Positions 38,253 to 47,462 of a stretch of DNA of 64,000 nucleotides are shown here, in pieces. Made by a program: the position numbers and the translations under genes. Under the pieces are notes generated by a model. It was not told the origin of the DNA, ran no database searches, and was given only the letters and a program-made list of their open reading frames with translations. Numbering within the stretch: the first letter of the stretch is position 1; the number at the start of each line of letters is the position of its first letter. Origin of the DNA: Pseudomonas bubulae (GTDB taxonomy: Bacteria > Pseudomonadota > Gammaproteobacteria > Pseudomonadales > Pseudomonadaceae); assembly GCF_037023725.1 (NCBI RefSeq), contig NZ_CP146077.1, positions 382,001-446,000 of the forward strand, written 5' to 3'.

Positions 38253-38687
38253 CTCTCGCAGGTTTACCTGCAACCGCCAGCGTCCATCTTGCGACGCCCC
38301 GGCCCAGTCGCCCTTCAAGGCACGGGCCGCCACCAGGGTCAGCAGCAACCCGCCATCCGTATCACGCACCCGCCAGTTCACGCTCTTGCCGTTAAACGTC
38401 AACTGGCCGCTCTGCACCTTGCCCCTGGCATCAAACAGCAACCCCAGCGTGCCGTCGACCAGCTCACCATGCAGCTTGGGCTCGGCGCTGAACCACACCA
38501 CCAGGCCCCCGGGCAGCACGTCCACCTGCTGCAGCTCCACAGGGGTTGGCGCGGTCAATCGACCGATCATCATCCCCACCATCACACCGACTATCGCCAA
38601 AGAACCTAAAACCCGTGGCCATAGTTTCGGTCGCGGGTCCTCTTCAAGCGTAGAATGCTGTCCATCTTTAAGTTCGGAGCCGTGCAT
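38250..38687 (-). CDS. Conserved Pseudomonas membrane-anchored protein, unknown function
   Basis: A 145-residue protein with a short, charged N-terminus, one membrane segment at about 26-44 (VLGSLAIVGVMVGMMIGRL) and a soluble remainder rich in beta-type sequence (VVWFSAEPKLHGELVDGTLG). I do not recognise a domain. Its ATG on the minus strand shares three bases with the trmL ATG on the plus strand (CATG), so the genes diverge with no space between. Its stop reaches into the last repeat of the NrsZ candidate, read from the other side. Confidence 0.75.
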   Translation of the reverse strand: MHGSELKDGQHSTLEEDPRPKLWPRVLGSLAIVGVMVGMMIGRLTAPTPVELQQVDVLPGGLVVWFSAEPKLHGELVDGTLGLLFDARGKVQSGQLTFNGKSVNWRVRDTDGGLLLTLVAARALKGDWAGASQDGRWRLQVNLRE

Positions 38688-39141
38688 GTTTCACGTCATC
38701 CTTTTTCAACCAGAAATTCCGCCGAATACCGGCAACATTATCAGGCTGTGCGCCAACAGCGGCTGCCACCTGCATTTGATCGAGCCTATCGGTTTTGAGC
38801 TGGACGACAAGCGCTTGCGCCGTGCCGGGCTCGATTACCACGAGTATGCGCCGCTCAAGCGTCATGCCGACCTGGCCAGTTGCCTGGAAAGCCTGGGCCA
38901 TCCGCGCCTGTTCGCCTTTACCACCAAAGGCTCCAGGCCGTTTCACGACGTGCAGTTTGCCGAGGGCGATGCTTTTCTCTTCGGCCCTGAAAGCCGTGGC
39001 CTGCCGCCCGAAGTGCTCGACAGCCTGGACGGCGAGCACCGCCTGCGCCTGCCTATGCGCGAAGGCTGCCGCAGCCTGAATCTGTCTAACACCGTAGCGG
39101 TCGCCGTGTATGAGGCCTGGCGCCAGCTAGGCTTCAAGTAA
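38686..39141 (+). CDS. trmL: tRNA (cytidine/uridine-2'-O-)-methyltransferase TrmL
   Basis: A 151-residue SPOUT methyltransferase that methylates the wobble position of certain leucine tRNAs. N-terminus MFHVILFQPEIPPNTGNIIR and the knot motifs FGPESRGLPPEV near residue 100 and LRLPM-REGCRSLNLSNTVAVA near 124 are those of TrmL. GGAG lies six bases before the ATG at 38686. Its promoter must lie within the divergent gene at 38250-38687. A REP pair and terminator follow. Confidence 0.95.
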   Translation: MFHVILFQPEIPPNTGNIIRLCANSGCHLHLIEPIGFELDDKRLRRAGLDYHEYAPLKRHADLASCLESLGHPRLFAFTTKGSRPFHDVQFAEGDAFLFGPESRGLPPEVLDSLDGEHRLRLPMREGCRSLNLSNTVAVAVYEAWRQLGFK

Positions 39142-39152
39142 ACACACACCCT

Positions 39153-39237
39153 GTGGGAGCGGGCTTGCCCGCGATGAAAGCTACGCGATGTACCTGTTGC
39201 ACCGCAGCGATTCAATCGCGAGCAAGCCCGCTCCCAC
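39153..39237. repeat. REP pair
   Basis: GTGGGAGCGGGCTTGCCCGC at the left and GCGAGCAAGCCCGCTCCCAC at the right, between trmL and the terminator. Confidence 0.88.
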
Positions 39238-39241
39238 ACAC

Positions 39242-39270
39242 AAAAAAAGCGCCCTCAGGCGCTTTTTTTT
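39242..39270. terminator. Two-way terminator between trmL and secB
   Basis: A seven-A run, GCGCC, loop CTCA, GGCGC, eight-T run. Confidence 0.9.
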
Positions 39271-39283
39271 GGCAATCGGCTGT

Positions 39284-39772
39284 TTATTGAACAGTCGGAC
39301 TGCCTTCTTCCTGCATGCGCTGCAGTTCTTGCGCGTACAGGGCATCGAAGTTCACCGGAGCCAGCATCAACGCAGGGAACGAGCCACGTGTCACCAGGCT
39401 GTCCAGGGTTTCGCGGGCATACGGGAACAGGATGTTCGGGCAGAACGCGCCCAAGGTATGGTTCATCGACGCTGGATCAAGGTTTTTGATCAGGAAGATG
39501 CCGGCCTGTTGCACTTCAGCAATAAACGCCACTTCGTCACCGTTTTTAACGGTAACCGACAGGGTCAGAACCACTTCGTGGAAGTCGCCTTCCAGCGGCT
39601 TTTGACGGGTGTTCAGATCCAGGCCAACGCTCGGCTCCCACTGCTGACGGAAGATCGCCGGGCTTTTCGGCGCTTCGAACGACAGGTCACGCACGTAGAT
39701 GCGCTGCAGGGAGAATTGTGGAGCGGTGTCTTCATCGCTAACAGCAGCGGTGTTCTGTTGGTCAGTCATCAC
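39284..39772 (-). CDS. secB: Protein-export chaperone SecB
   Basis: A 162-residue tetrameric cytosolic chaperone that keeps preproteins unfolded and hands them to SecA. The family core is present: [19 protein letters not shown] near residue 19, [15 protein letters not shown] near 72 and [19 protein letters not shown] near 114. It is the last gene of yibN-grxC-secB, with 38 bases between grxC and secB. Confidence 0.97.
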   Translation of the reverse strand: MMTDQQNTAAVSDEDTAPQFSLQRIYVRDLSFEAPKSPAIFRQQWEPSVGLDLNTRQKPLEGDFHEVVLTLSVTVKNGDEVAFIAEVQQAGIFLIKNLDPASMNHTLGAFCPNILFPYARETLDSLVTRGSFPALMLAPVNFDALYAQELQRMQEEGSPTVQ

Positions 39773-39810
39773 AGATCCTTGTTGATCTTGGGGCTTATAG
39801 AGAATGAGAG

Positions 39811-40065
39811 TCAGACGTTCAGCAGCGCATCCAATTTACCTGCGCGCTCCAGAGCAAACAGGTCATCGCATCCGCCAACATGCTTGTCGCCAATCCAGAT
39901 TTGCGGAACCGACGTGCGGCCTGCCTTCTGAGCCATCTCGGCACGTACCTGTGGCTTGCCGTCGACTTTGATCTCTTCGAAGGCAATACCCTTGTTCTCA
40001 AGCAGAGCCTTGGCACGCATGCAATAAGGGCAATAGTCGCTGGAGTAAACGATGACCTTGGACAT
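39811..40065 (-). CDS. grxC: Glutaredoxin 3
   Basis: An 84-residue dithiol glutaredoxin with active site CPYC at residues 12-15, and glutathione-binding TSVPQIWIG and GGCDDLFAL. It reduces disulphides using glutathione, whose synthesis enzyme gshA is at 16929. Two bases separate it from yibN upstream. Confidence 0.96.
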   Translation of the reverse strand: MSKVIVYSSDYCPYCMRAKALLENKGIAFEEIKVDGKPQVRAEMAQKAGRTSVPQIWIGDKHVGGCDDLFALERAGKLDALLNV

Positions 40066-40067
40066 AG

Positions 40068-40481
40068 TTACTTCACCACTGGCAGGTTGTCAGCGCGCCA
40101 GCTGGAAATGCCGCCAGACAGCTTCGCAGCATTGTAACCAGCCTTGAGCAGCTCACGGGCATGGCCGCCCGAGTGCTGGCCGGCAGCGTCGACCAGAATG
40201 ATGGTCTTGCCCTTGTGCTTGTCCAGCTCGGCAATGCGCGCCATCAGTTTGTCTTGCGGGATATTAATAGCACCCACGATGTGGCCGGCGGCAAAATCCT
40301 TGGCCGGGCGAATATCAATCACCACACCTTCGTCGCGATTGACCAGGCCGGTCAGTTCGCCCGTGCTGATGCTGCGCCCGCCACGGCTCATCTCGTGGGC
40401 GATCAACAGCGCCAGCAGGATGACAAACGCGCCTACAAGCAGGTAGTGGGAAGTCGCAAATGCAATCAGGTGCTCAACCAT
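40068..40481 (-). CDS. yibN: Membrane-anchored rhodanese-like protein YibN
   Basis: A 137-residue protein with one N-terminal membrane segment (about 9-30) and a rhodanese fold (VVIDIRPAKDFAAGHIVGAI near 53). The loop that should hold the sulphur-carrying cysteine reads VDAAGQHSGG, and the protein contains no cysteine at all. It therefore cannot act as an ordinary sulphurtransferase. The same arrangement with grxC and secB occurs in E. coli. The ATG at 40481 was chosen because upstream residues are not family sequence. Confidence 0.9.
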   Translation of the reverse strand: MVEHLIAFATSHYLLVGAFVILLALLIAHEMSRGGRSISTGELTGLVNRDEGVVIDIRPAKDFAAGHIVGAINIPQDKLMARIAELDKHKGKTIILVDAAGQHSGGHARELLKAGYNAAKLSGGISSWRADNLPVVK

Positions 40482-40629
40482 CAGAAGGTTCCAGGGTCGT
40501 AAAATGTGGGCCAGTATACACAGCCACCTTGGTCGGCCAAACCCCGCCCGGCGGTGACGCCACATGAACTTCGCTTTAAACTGCGCGTCCTCTGTATACC
40601 TTCTTATAAACCAGCCACGAGTGGGATCT

Positions 40630-42165
40630 ATGACTACCACGCCTAAACCTTTGGTCCTGATCATCCTGGATGGCTTCGGTCACAGTGAAAGTCACGAATA
40701 CAACGCCGTTTATTCGGCCAAGAAACCGGTGCTGGATCGTCTTTGCGCGAGCATGCCGAACGGCCTGATCTCGGGTTCGGGCATGGATGTCGGGCTGCCT
40801 GACGGCCAGATGGGCAACTCCGAGGTCGGCCACATGAACCTGGGCGCCGGCCGCGTGGTGTATCAGGATTTCACCCGTGTCACCAAATCCATCCGTGATG
40901 GCGAGTTCTTTGAAAACCCGACCATTTGCGCCGCGGTCGACAAGGCCGTGGCTGCAGGCAAGGCCGTGCACATCCTGGGCCTGCTGTCCGATGGTGGTGT
41001 TCACAGCCATCAGGACCACCTGATCGCAATGGCCGAGCTGGCATTCAAGCGCGGCGCAGAAAAAATCTACCTGCACGCCTTCCTTGATGGCCGCGACACC
41101 CCGCCAAAAAGTGCCTCATCTTCCATTGAACTGCTGGACGAAGCGTTCAAGGACCTGGGCAAAGGCCGTATCGCCAGCCTGATCGGCCGTTACTTCGCCA
41201 TGGACCGTGACAATCGCTGGGACCGCGTAGAGCAGGCCTACAACCTGATCGTCGACGGCAAGGGCGAGTTCAACGCCGCTACCGCCCAGGAAGGCCTGGA
41301 AGCTGCCTACGCACGTGGCGAAAGCGACGAATTCGTCAAAGCCACGACCATCGGCGAGCCGGTGACAGTGGAAGACGGCGACGCCGTGGTCTTTATGAAC
41401 TTCCGCGCCGACCGCGCCCGCGAGCTGACCCGCGTATTCGTTGAAGATGATTTCAACGCCTTCGCCCGCGCCCGCCAGCCAAAACTGGCCGGTTTCGTGA
41501 TGCTGACCCAATACGCTGCCAGTATCCCGGCACCCAGCGCATTCGCGCCCGGCAGCCTGGAAAACGTACTGGGCGATTACCTGGCCAAAAACGGCAAAAC
41601 CCAGTTGCGCATTGCAGAAACCGAGAAGTATGCCCATGTGACCTTCTTCTTCTCGGGCGGCCGTGAAGAGCCGTTCCCGGGTGAAGAGCGCATTCTGGTG
41701 CCGTCGCCGAAAGTCGCCACCTACGACCTGCAACCGGAAATGAGCGCCCCCGAAGTCACCGACCATATCGTCGATGCCATCGAAAACCAGCGTTATGACG
41801 TGATCGTGGTCAACTACGCCAATGGCGACATGGTTGGCCACAGCGGCGTATTCGACGCAGCCGTCAAGGCAGTTGAATGCCTGGATGCCTGCGTGGGCCG
41901 TATCGTGGAAGCACTGGACAAGGTCGGCGGCGAAGCCCTGATCACCGCTGACCACGGCAACGTGGAGCAGATGGAAGACGAGTCCACAGGCCAGGCGCAT
42001 ACCGCCCACACCTGTGAGCCCGTGCCGTTTATCTATGTAGGAAAGCGCTCGCTCAAAGTTCGCGAAGGCGGCGTGCTGGCCGACGTGGCACCCACCATGC
42101 TCAAACTGCTGGGGCTGCCACAGCCGCAAGAGATGACCGGCAAATCGATTCTGGTCGACGCTTAA
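40630..42165 (+). CDS. gpmI: Phosphoglycerate mutase, cofactor-independent
   Basis: A 511-residue manganese enzyme interconverting 3- and 2-phosphoglycerate. Signatures are [20 protein letters not shown] near residue 9, the phosphoserine in [12 protein letters not shown] near 60, and [13 protein letters not shown] and [12 protein letters not shown] near the C-terminus, which hold metal ligands. The ATG at 40630 gives the standard N-terminus. It is divergent from yibN and followed by a REP pair, then by the envC operon. Confidence 0.97.
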   Translation: MTTTPKPLVLIILDGFGHSESHEYNAVYSAKKPVLDRLCASMPNGLISGSGMDVGLPDGQMGNSEVGHMNLGAGRVVYQDFTRVTKSIRDGEFFENPTICAAVDKAVAAGKAVHILGLLSDGGVHSHQDHLIAMAELAFKRGAEKIYLHAFLDGRDTPPKSASSSIELLDEAFKDLGKGRIASLIGRYFAMDRDNRWDRVEQAYNLIVDGKGEFNAATAQEGLEAAYARGESDEFVKATTIGEPVTVEDGDAVVFMNFRADRARELTRVFVEDDFNAFARARQPKLAGFVMLTQYAASIPAPSAFAPGSLENVLGDYLAKNGKTQLRIAETEKYAHVTFFFSGGREEPFPGEERILVPSPKVATYDLQPEMSAPEVTDHIVDAIENQRYDVIVVNYANGDMVGHSGVFDAAVKAVECLDACVGRIVEALDKVGGEALITADHGNVEQMEDESTGQAHTAHTCEPVPFIYVGKRSLKVREGGVLADVAPTMLKLLGLPQPQEMTGKSILVDA

Positions 42166-42180
42166 AACAACGCAATGCCT

Positions 42181-42265
42181 GTGGGAGCGGGCTTGCTCGC
42201 GATACCGGCGACGCGGTGCATCAGGCATTGCGTGGTGATGCTATCGCGAGCAAGCCCGCTCCCAC
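42181..42265. repeat. REP pair
   Basis: GTGGGAGCGGGCTTGCTCGC and GCGAGCAAGCCCGCTCCCAC, between gpmI and envC. Confidence 0.9.
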
Positions 42266-42360
42266 AGGATCAACGGCTACAATTTCACCTTCATCCATTT
42301 CTTATAGGTGACGAGGGCGGGCATACTAGGCCGTCCCGTTCCCCAGGTGTCGCCCGCCCC

Positions 42361-43647
42361 ATGCTTCGCGCCCTTATAGCCTTGACCCTCGCATGCATGC
42401 TCCAACCGGCGTTTGCCGACGAGCGCGCGCAAACCCAACAGCAGCTGGATGCCACGCGCCAGGATATCAGCGAGCTGAAAAAGCTCCTGGGCAAGCTGCA
42501 GGAAGAAAAGTCCGGCGTGCAGAAAGACCTGCGCGGTACCGAAACCGAAATCGGCAAGCTGGAGAAGCAGGTTGAAACCCTGCAACAAGAACTAAAAAAG
42601 AGTGAAGGCGAGCTGCTGCGCCTAGATAGCGAGAAAAAAAAACTCCACAGCGCAAAACTTGAACAGCAACGCCTGATCGCCATTCAGGCCCGCGCCGCCT
42701 ATCAGGGTGGGCGTCAGGAATACCTGAAGATGTTGCTCAACCAGCAAAACCCCGAGAAGTTCGCCCGAACCCTCACTTATTACGACTACTTGAGCGAAGC
42801 CCGTCTGGCCCAGCTCAAAGGCTTCAACGAGACACTGCGCCAACTGGCCAATGTCGAGGCCGATATCAACTTGCAGCAAGCGCAACTGCTGACCCAGAAA
42901 AGCAGCCTGGACACCCAGCGCGCCGAGCTCGACAAGGTGCGTGCAGAGCGCCAGCAAGTGCTGGCCAAGCTCAATACCGACGTAAAGGACCGCGACCAGA
43001 AGTTGCAGGCCCGCGAGCAGGATCAGGCCGATCTGGCTAAAGTCCTCAAGACCATCGAAGAAACCCTCGCCCGCCAGGCCCGCGAAGCCGAGCAGGCGCG
43101 GCAAAAAGCCCTGATTGCGCAGCAGGAAGCCGAGAAAAAACGTCAGCGCGAGGCTGCATCGGTCGTTACCGATGCCCCGCGAAAACCGGTGCAATCCACA
43201 CCGGGGCCATTGGTCTCCAGCGCAGGTGCGTCTTACGGCGGTGCTTTTTCTCAAGCCCGGGGCAAACTTCCATGGCCAGTTGATGGTCGACTGCTTGCAC
43301 GTTTCGGTGAAACCCGTGGCGACGACTCGCGCACCAAGTGGGACGGCGTGATGATCAGCGCCGGTGCCGGCACCCAGGTACACGCCGTACACGGCGGGCG
43401 CGTGGTGTTTGCCGACTGGCTGCGCGGCGCTGGCCAACTGGTGATTCTGGACCACGGTAATGGTTTCTTAAGCTTGTATGGCCACAATCAGACGTTGCTC
43501 AAGTCTGCCGGCGACGTTGTAAAAGCCGGTGAGGTGATTTCCACCGTGGGCAACAGCGGTGGGCAGGCCACGCCAGCACTGTATTTTGCTATTCGTCAGC
43601 AGGGACGCCCAAGCGACCCTGCACAATGGTGTCGCACTCAGGGATGA
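42361..43647 (+). CDS. envC: Murein hydrolase activator EnvC
   Basis: A 428-residue periplasmic protein with a signal peptide (to about residue 20, ADE), a long coiled coil (about 22-260, many E/K/Q heptads) and a C-terminal LytM/M23 domain. The zinc-binding residues are missing: the HxxxD motif reads KWDGVMI and the final motif YGHN. This is the degenerate type that activates amidases for cell separation. The ATG at 42361 was chosen for the signal peptide; the open frame extends upstream through the REP pair. It is the first gene of an envelope operon with ctpA. Confidence 0.93.
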   Translation: MLRALIALTLACMLQPAFADERAQTQQQLDATRQDISELKKLLGKLQEEKSGVQKDLRGTETEIGKLEKQVETLQQELKKSEGELLRLDSEKKKLHSAKLEQQRLIAIQARAAYQGGRQEYLKMLLNQQNPEKFARTLTYYDYLSEARLAQLKGFNETLRQLANVEADINLQQAQLLTQKSSLDTQRAELDKVRAERQQVLAKLNTDVKDRDQKLQAREQDQADLAKVLKTIEETLARQAREAEQARQKALIAQQEAEKKRQREAASVVTDAPRKPVQSTPGPLVSSAGASYGGAFSQARGKLPWPVDGRLLARFGETRGDDSRTKWDGVMISAGAGTQVHAVHGGRVVFADWLRGAGQLVILDHGNGFLSLYGHNQTLLKSAGDVVKAGEVISTVGNSGGQATPALYFAIRQQGRPSDPAQWCRTQG

Positions 43648-43682
43648 GTCCATCACCTTTAATACGTAGGAGTTCGCTCAAC

Positions 43683-44999
43683 ATGCCGCATTTGTCCCGC
43701 CTCAACTCGCTGGCCCTGACGATCGCTCTGCTGATCGGCTCGCCATTGGCATTTGCTGCCGAGCCGAGCATCCCGCCAGCCGGGGCTGCTACCAGCGCCA
43801 AGGCACCGCTGCCTCTGGAAGAGCTGCGCACATTTGCCGAGGTCATGGATCGGATCAAGGCCGCCTATGTTGAGCCGGTAGACGACAAAACCCTGCTGGA
43901 GAATGCCATCAAGGGCATGCTCAGCAACCTCGACCCGCATTCTGCCTACCTGGGGCCGGAAGATTTCGCCGAGCTGCAGGAAAGCACCAGCGGCGAATTT
44001 GGCGGGTTGGGCATTGAAGTCGGCACTGAAGACGGCAACATCAAGATCGTCTCGCCGATCGACGACACCCCTGCCAGCAAAGCCGGCATCCAGGCCGGTG
44101 ACTTAATCGTCAAGATCAATGGTCAGCCCACCCGTGGCCTGAGCATGACCGAGGCCGTAGACAAAATGCGCGGCAAGATCGGTCAGAAAATCACCCTGAC
44201 CCTGGTACGCAACGGTGGCGCACCCTTTGACGTAACCCTGACCCGGGCCAATATCCAGGTCAAGAGCGTCAAGGCCCAGCTGCTTGAAGACGGCTACGGC
44301 TACATCCGCATTACCCAGTTCCAGGTCAAGACTGGCGAAGAAGTGGCCGCTGCGCTGTCCAAACTGCGCAGGGAAAACGGCAACAAGCGCCTCAAGGGCA
44401 TCATCCTTGACCTGCGCAACAACCCGGGCGGCGTGCTGCAGTCGGCAGTTGAAGTGGTAGACCATTTCATCACCAAAGGTCTGATCGTCTACACCAAGGG
44501 CCGTATCGCCAACTCTGAGCTGCGTTTCTCGGCTACCGGCAAGGATCTGAGCGAAGGCGTGCCATTGGTGGTACTGATCAACGGCGGCAGCGCCTCGGCG
44601 TCAGAGATCGTCGCCGGTGCCTTGCAGGATCAGAAGCGTGGTGTGGTGATGGGCACCACCAGCTTCGGCAAAGGCTCGGTGCAAACCGTACTGCCGTTGA
44701 ACAATGACCGCGCGCTGAAGATCACTACAGCGCTGTACTTCACTCCGAACGGGCGCTCGATCCAGGCCCAGGGCATTGTTCCGGATATCGAAGTCAGCCG
44801 CGCCAGGATCACCCGCGAGCAAGACACCGAGTACTACAAAGAGGCCGACCTGCAAGGTCACCTCGGCAATGGTAACGGCGGTGCCGACAAGCCGACCGGC
44901 TCCGGCCCCAAAGCCAAGCCGATGCCCCAGGACGATGACTTCCAGCTGAGCCAGGCCCTGAGCCTGCTTAAAGGCTTGAGCATCACACGCGGCAACTGA
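43683..44999 (+). CDS. ctpA: Carboxy-terminal processing protease (S41)
   Basis: A 438-residue periplasmic serine protease. A signal peptide ends near AFA-AEP (residue 25). The PDZ domain includes LGIEVGTEDGNIKIVSPID near residue 118, and the catalytic dyad is Ser in GGSASASEIVAGAL and Lys in SFGKGSVQTV. The C-terminal tail is Gly/Pro-rich. AGGAG lies ten bases before the ATG at 43683; the open frame extends further up into envC. In pseudomonads CtpA degrades cell-wall hydrolases, which fits its place after envC. Confidence 0.95.
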   Translation: MPHLSRLNSLALTIALLIGSPLAFAAEPSIPPAGAATSAKAPLPLEELRTFAEVMDRIKAAYVEPVDDKTLLENAIKGMLSNLDPHSAYLGPEDFAELQESTSGEFGGLGIEVGTEDGNIKIVSPIDDTPASKAGIQAGDLIVKINGQPTRGLSMTEAVDKMRGKIGQKITLTLVRNGGAPFDVTLTRANIQVKSVKAQLLEDGYGYIRITQFQVKTGEEVAAALSKLRRENGNKRLKGIILDLRNNPGGVLQSAVEVVDHFITKGLIVYTKGRIANSELRFSATGKDLSEGVPLVVLINGGSASASEIVAGALQDQKRGVVMGTTSFGKGSVQTVLPLNNDRALKITTALYFTPNGRSIQAQGIVPDIEVSRARITREQDTEYYKEADLQGHLGNGNGGADKPTGSGPKAKPMPQDDDFQLSQALSLLKGLSITRGN

Positions 45000-45000
45000 G

Positions 45001-45783
45001 GTGCGTCTTTCCCTGGCCCTCACCCTGCTCTGCTGCCTGACCGGTACCGCCCACGCGGCACCGGTCAGCGCGCCCGCCACACCGCACAAGGCTTACCTGA
45101 GCCTGATTATCGATGACCTTGGGCAAAACCTGCCCCGGGACCGCCGCGTGCTGGCGCTGCCCGGCCCGGTCACCACCGCCGTGATGCCCGACACCCCCCA
45201 TGCTGCCGAATTTGCTCGCGAAGCCCACAAGGCCGGCAAGATCGTCATTTTGCACATGCCAATGGACCCGGCCACCGGGCCCTTTGCCTGGCACCCGGAC
45301 CTGCCTGTCGACGAACTTGAAAAGCGCCTCAACGCCGCGTTCAAGGCAGTGCCCTACACCAGCGGTATCAACAACCACATGGGCAGCCGCATGACCTCCC
45401 AGCCACAAGCGATGGCCTGGCTGATGGGCAACTTGCAGCAACGTCACAAATTCTTTGTCGACAGCCGCACCAGCGCGCAGACGGTCGCAGCGGCCGAGGC
45501 GCAAAAAATCGGCCTGGCCAGTGTTTCGCGGGATGTGTTTCTCGATGACGTACGCACCGAGCAGGCGATCACCACACAACTGCACACCGCGATCAATCTG
45601 GCGCACAAGCAAGGTTCGGCGGTGATGATCGGCCATCCCTACCCGCAAACCCTCGCCGTGCTTGAACGGGAGCTGCCCAAGCTCAAGGCCCAGGGCATTG
45701 ACTGGATCGATATCAGGCAAATGATCGGCGTGCGCAGCAACAAGGCGATGGCCGGGCATGGGAAGGATGGGGTTTATCGCTGA
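45001..45783 (+). CDS. Divergent polysaccharide deacetylase family protein (YibQ)
   Basis: A 260-residue periplasmic protein with a signal peptide (LSLALTLLCCLTGTAHA) and the divergent deacetylase fold: LSLIIDDLGQNLPRDR near residue 35, then VILHMPMDP near 82 and INNHMGSRMTS near 121. The Asp-Asp and His residues suggest a metal site. The GTG start lies one base after the ctpA stop, so the genes are coupled, but no clear ribosome-binding site is seen. It is the third gene of envC-ctpA-yibQ, an order known in many proteobacteria. Confidence 0.9.
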   Translation: MRLSLALTLLCCLTGTAHAAPVSAPATPHKAYLSLIIDDLGQNLPRDRRVLALPGPVTTAVMPDTPHAAEFAREAHKAGKIVILHMPMDPATGPFAWHPDLPVDELEKRLNAAFKAVPYTSGINNHMGSRMTSQPQAMAWLMGNLQQRHKFFVDSRTSAQTVAAAEAQKIGLASVSRDVFLDDVRTEQAITTQLHTAINLAHKQGSAVMIGHPYPQTLAVLERELPKLKAQGIDWIDIRQMIGVRSNKAMAGHGKDGVYR

Positions 45784-45797
45784 GACCCGTGCCATTT

Positions 45798-45841
45798 GTA
45801 GCCGCTGAGGAGCGCAGCCTTCGTTCCTCGTCAGCGGCTAC
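45798..45841. repeat. Short inverted repeat
   Basis: GTAGCCGCTGA and TCAGCGGCTAC surround GGAGCGCAGCCTTCGTTCC-type sequence. It belongs to the same family as the long inverted repeat at 19170-19316, and lies where two genes converge. Confidence 0.7.
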
Positions 45842-45853
45842 ACGCTCTGTGTG

Positions 45854-46609
45854 TTACAGGTACTTTGCGCGGATTTTCTCATCCACGCCTTCTGCCTTTA
45901 ACTCATCCAGCGCCTTCTGCAACTTGCTCACCACCTCGTCCGGCACGTCTTTGTTCAACGCCAAAAACAGCTCGGCCTGATTGAAACGCAACACCGTCTT
46001 GAACCCTGAAATCCCTACCTGACGTGCCAAAAATGGGCCAGCTGGAGCACCTGTGGCCCACAAGTCGATTTGCCCGGCCTGCAACTTGCGGGCGTTGTCC
46101 TGATCGCGCAGCACAATCACCGGCGCCAGCCCCTGCTTCTCTAGGGACAAGGCAATGGCGTCGCCCTTGTAAGCTCCCACCCGATACTGGCGGGCCTGTT
46201 CGAGGGACGTCAGGGTAATCGGGCTATCCCCTCGGGCCAGCAACACCCAGTCATCAGGACCAATAGGGCCGACCCACTTGAACAGCTTTTCACGCTCGGG
46301 CACGCGGGCGGTGACAAACACACCGTATCCGGGTTTTTCGAGGGCAAGGTGGTAGATACGCTCCCAAGGGAAACGCAGGGTCATGCTGTAGGGGATGCCG
46401 GCACGTTTGAAGGTTTCACGCAGGATATCGACGGCGATACCTTCAATATTATCGTTCTGCGCAAAATTCTTGCCGTTTTTGGCCATGTTGTACGGCGGGA
46501 AGTTTTCAGTCAGTAACACGATCGATGAGTTCGACGTATCAGCCGCAAAAGCGGTACTCGCCAGCCACATCGTGGAACTGACGAGAATAGGCACAAAGCG
46601 TTTAAACAT
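45854..46609 (-). CDS. Periplasmic solute-binding protein, family 3
   Basis: A 251-residue protein with a signal peptide cut near AFA-ADT (residue 22). The SBP_bac_3 fold is visible at LLTENFPPYNMAKNGK near 32, GIAVDILRETFKRAG near 57 and LEQARQYRVGAYKGDA near 137. No permease or ATPase genes adjoin it, so it is an orphan. The ligand cannot be read; the family usually binds amino acids. Confidence 0.85.
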   Translation of the reverse strand: MFKRFVPILVSSTMWLASTAFAADTSNSSIVLLTENFPPYNMAKNGKNFAQNDNIEGIAVDILRETFKRAGIPYSMTLRFPWERIYHLALEKPGYGVFVTARVPEREKLFKWVGPIGPDDWVLLARGDSPITLTSLEQARQYRVGAYKGDAIALSLEKQGLAPVIVLRDQDNARKLQAGQIDLWATGAPAGPFLARQVGISGFKTVLRFNQAELFLALNKDVPDEVVSKLQKALDELKAEGVDEKIRAKYL

Positions 46610-46626
46610 GACAGGCGACCTGAATC

Positions 46627-46661
46627 CATGGCGTGCTCAAGAGTGCCGTGGGCACGCCATG
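46627..46661 (-). other. Hairpin between hisF and the solute-binding gene
   Basis: CATGGCGTGC and GCACGCCATG form a perfect ten-pair stem around 15 bases. It lies just after hisF and just before the solute-binding gene. There is no T-run, so it may be a weak stop for the his operon or a processing site. Confidence 0.5.
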
Positions 46662-46681
46662 CTGTCCAGTAGCCTTTGGCC

Positions 46682-47452
46682 TTAGCGAACCACGATTCCG
46701 CGCTCTGCCATGTACGCCTTGGCCTCTGGCACCGTGTATTCACCAAAGTGGAAAATACTCGCCGCCAGCACTGCACTGGCGTGACCTTCCAGAATGCCGT
46801 CAGCCAGATGCTGGAGGTTACCGACACCGCCCGAGGCAATCACCGGAATGCCCAGTGCATCACTGATTGCGCGGGTAACACCCAGATCGAAGCCGTTTTT
46901 CATGCCGTCCTGATCCATGCTGGTCAGCAGGATTTCGCCGGCGCCCAGGCCTTCCATCTTCATGGCCCACTCGACCGCGTCGAGCCCGGTTGGCTTGCGC
47001 CCGCCGTGGGTGAAAATTTCCCAGCGCGGGGTTTCGCCCGGCAAGGAGACTTTCTTGGCATCAATGGCGACCACAATGCACTGCGAGCCAAAATGTTGCG
47101 CCGCTTCGCCCACAAACTCCGGGTTAAACACCGCTGCGGTATTGATCGAGACTTTGTCGGCACCGGCATTGAGCAGGTTGCGTATGTCCTGGATGCAGCG
47201 CACCCCGCCACCTACGGTCAACGGGATAAACACCTGACTGGCCATGCGTTCGACTGTATGCAGCGTGGTGTCGCGCCCATCGACGCTGGCAGTGATATCG
47301 AGAAAGGTAATCTCGTCAGCACCCTGCTCATCGTAACGACGGGCGATCTCTACCGGGTCGCCGGCATCGCGAATGTTCTCGAACTTGACGCCCTTTACGA
47401 CCCGGCCGTTATCCACGTCCAGGCAAGGGATGATGCGTTTGGCCAGCGCCAT
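46682..47452 (-). CDS. hisF: Imidazole glycerol phosphate synthase, cyclase subunit
   Basis: A 256-residue beta/alpha barrel that, with HisH, forms imidazole glycerol phosphate and AICAR. The catalytic aspartates lie in [13 protein letters not shown] near residue 9 and [10 protein letters not shown] near 128. The ATG at 47452 is the standard [12 protein letters not shown] start. It is the last gene of hisB-hisH-DUF2164-hisA-hisF, ten bases after hisA. Confidence 0.97.
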   Translation of the reverse strand: MALAKRIIPCLDVDNGRVVKGVKFENIRDAGDPVEIARRYDEQGADEITFLDITASVDGRDTTLHTVERMASQVFIPLTVGGGVRCIQDIRNLLNAGADKVSINTAAVFNPEFVGEAAQHFGSQCIVVAIDAKKVSLPGETPRWEIFTHGGRKPTGLDAVEWAMKMEGLGAGEILLTSMDQDGMKNGFDLGVTRAISDALGIPVIASGGVGNLQHLADGILEGHASAVLAASIFHFGEYTVPEAKAYMAERGIVVR

Positions 47453-47462
47453 GGGTCTCTCC

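Noticed and set aside
38133..38609. A plus-strand frame over the region after ntrC
   Set aside because: It covers the repeats of the NrsZ candidate and lies opposite a better minus-strand gene; composition is not protein-like.
46627..46661. Hairpin after hisF as a standard terminator
   Set aside because: The stem is strong, but no T-run follows on the minus strand, so I list it only as a hairpin.
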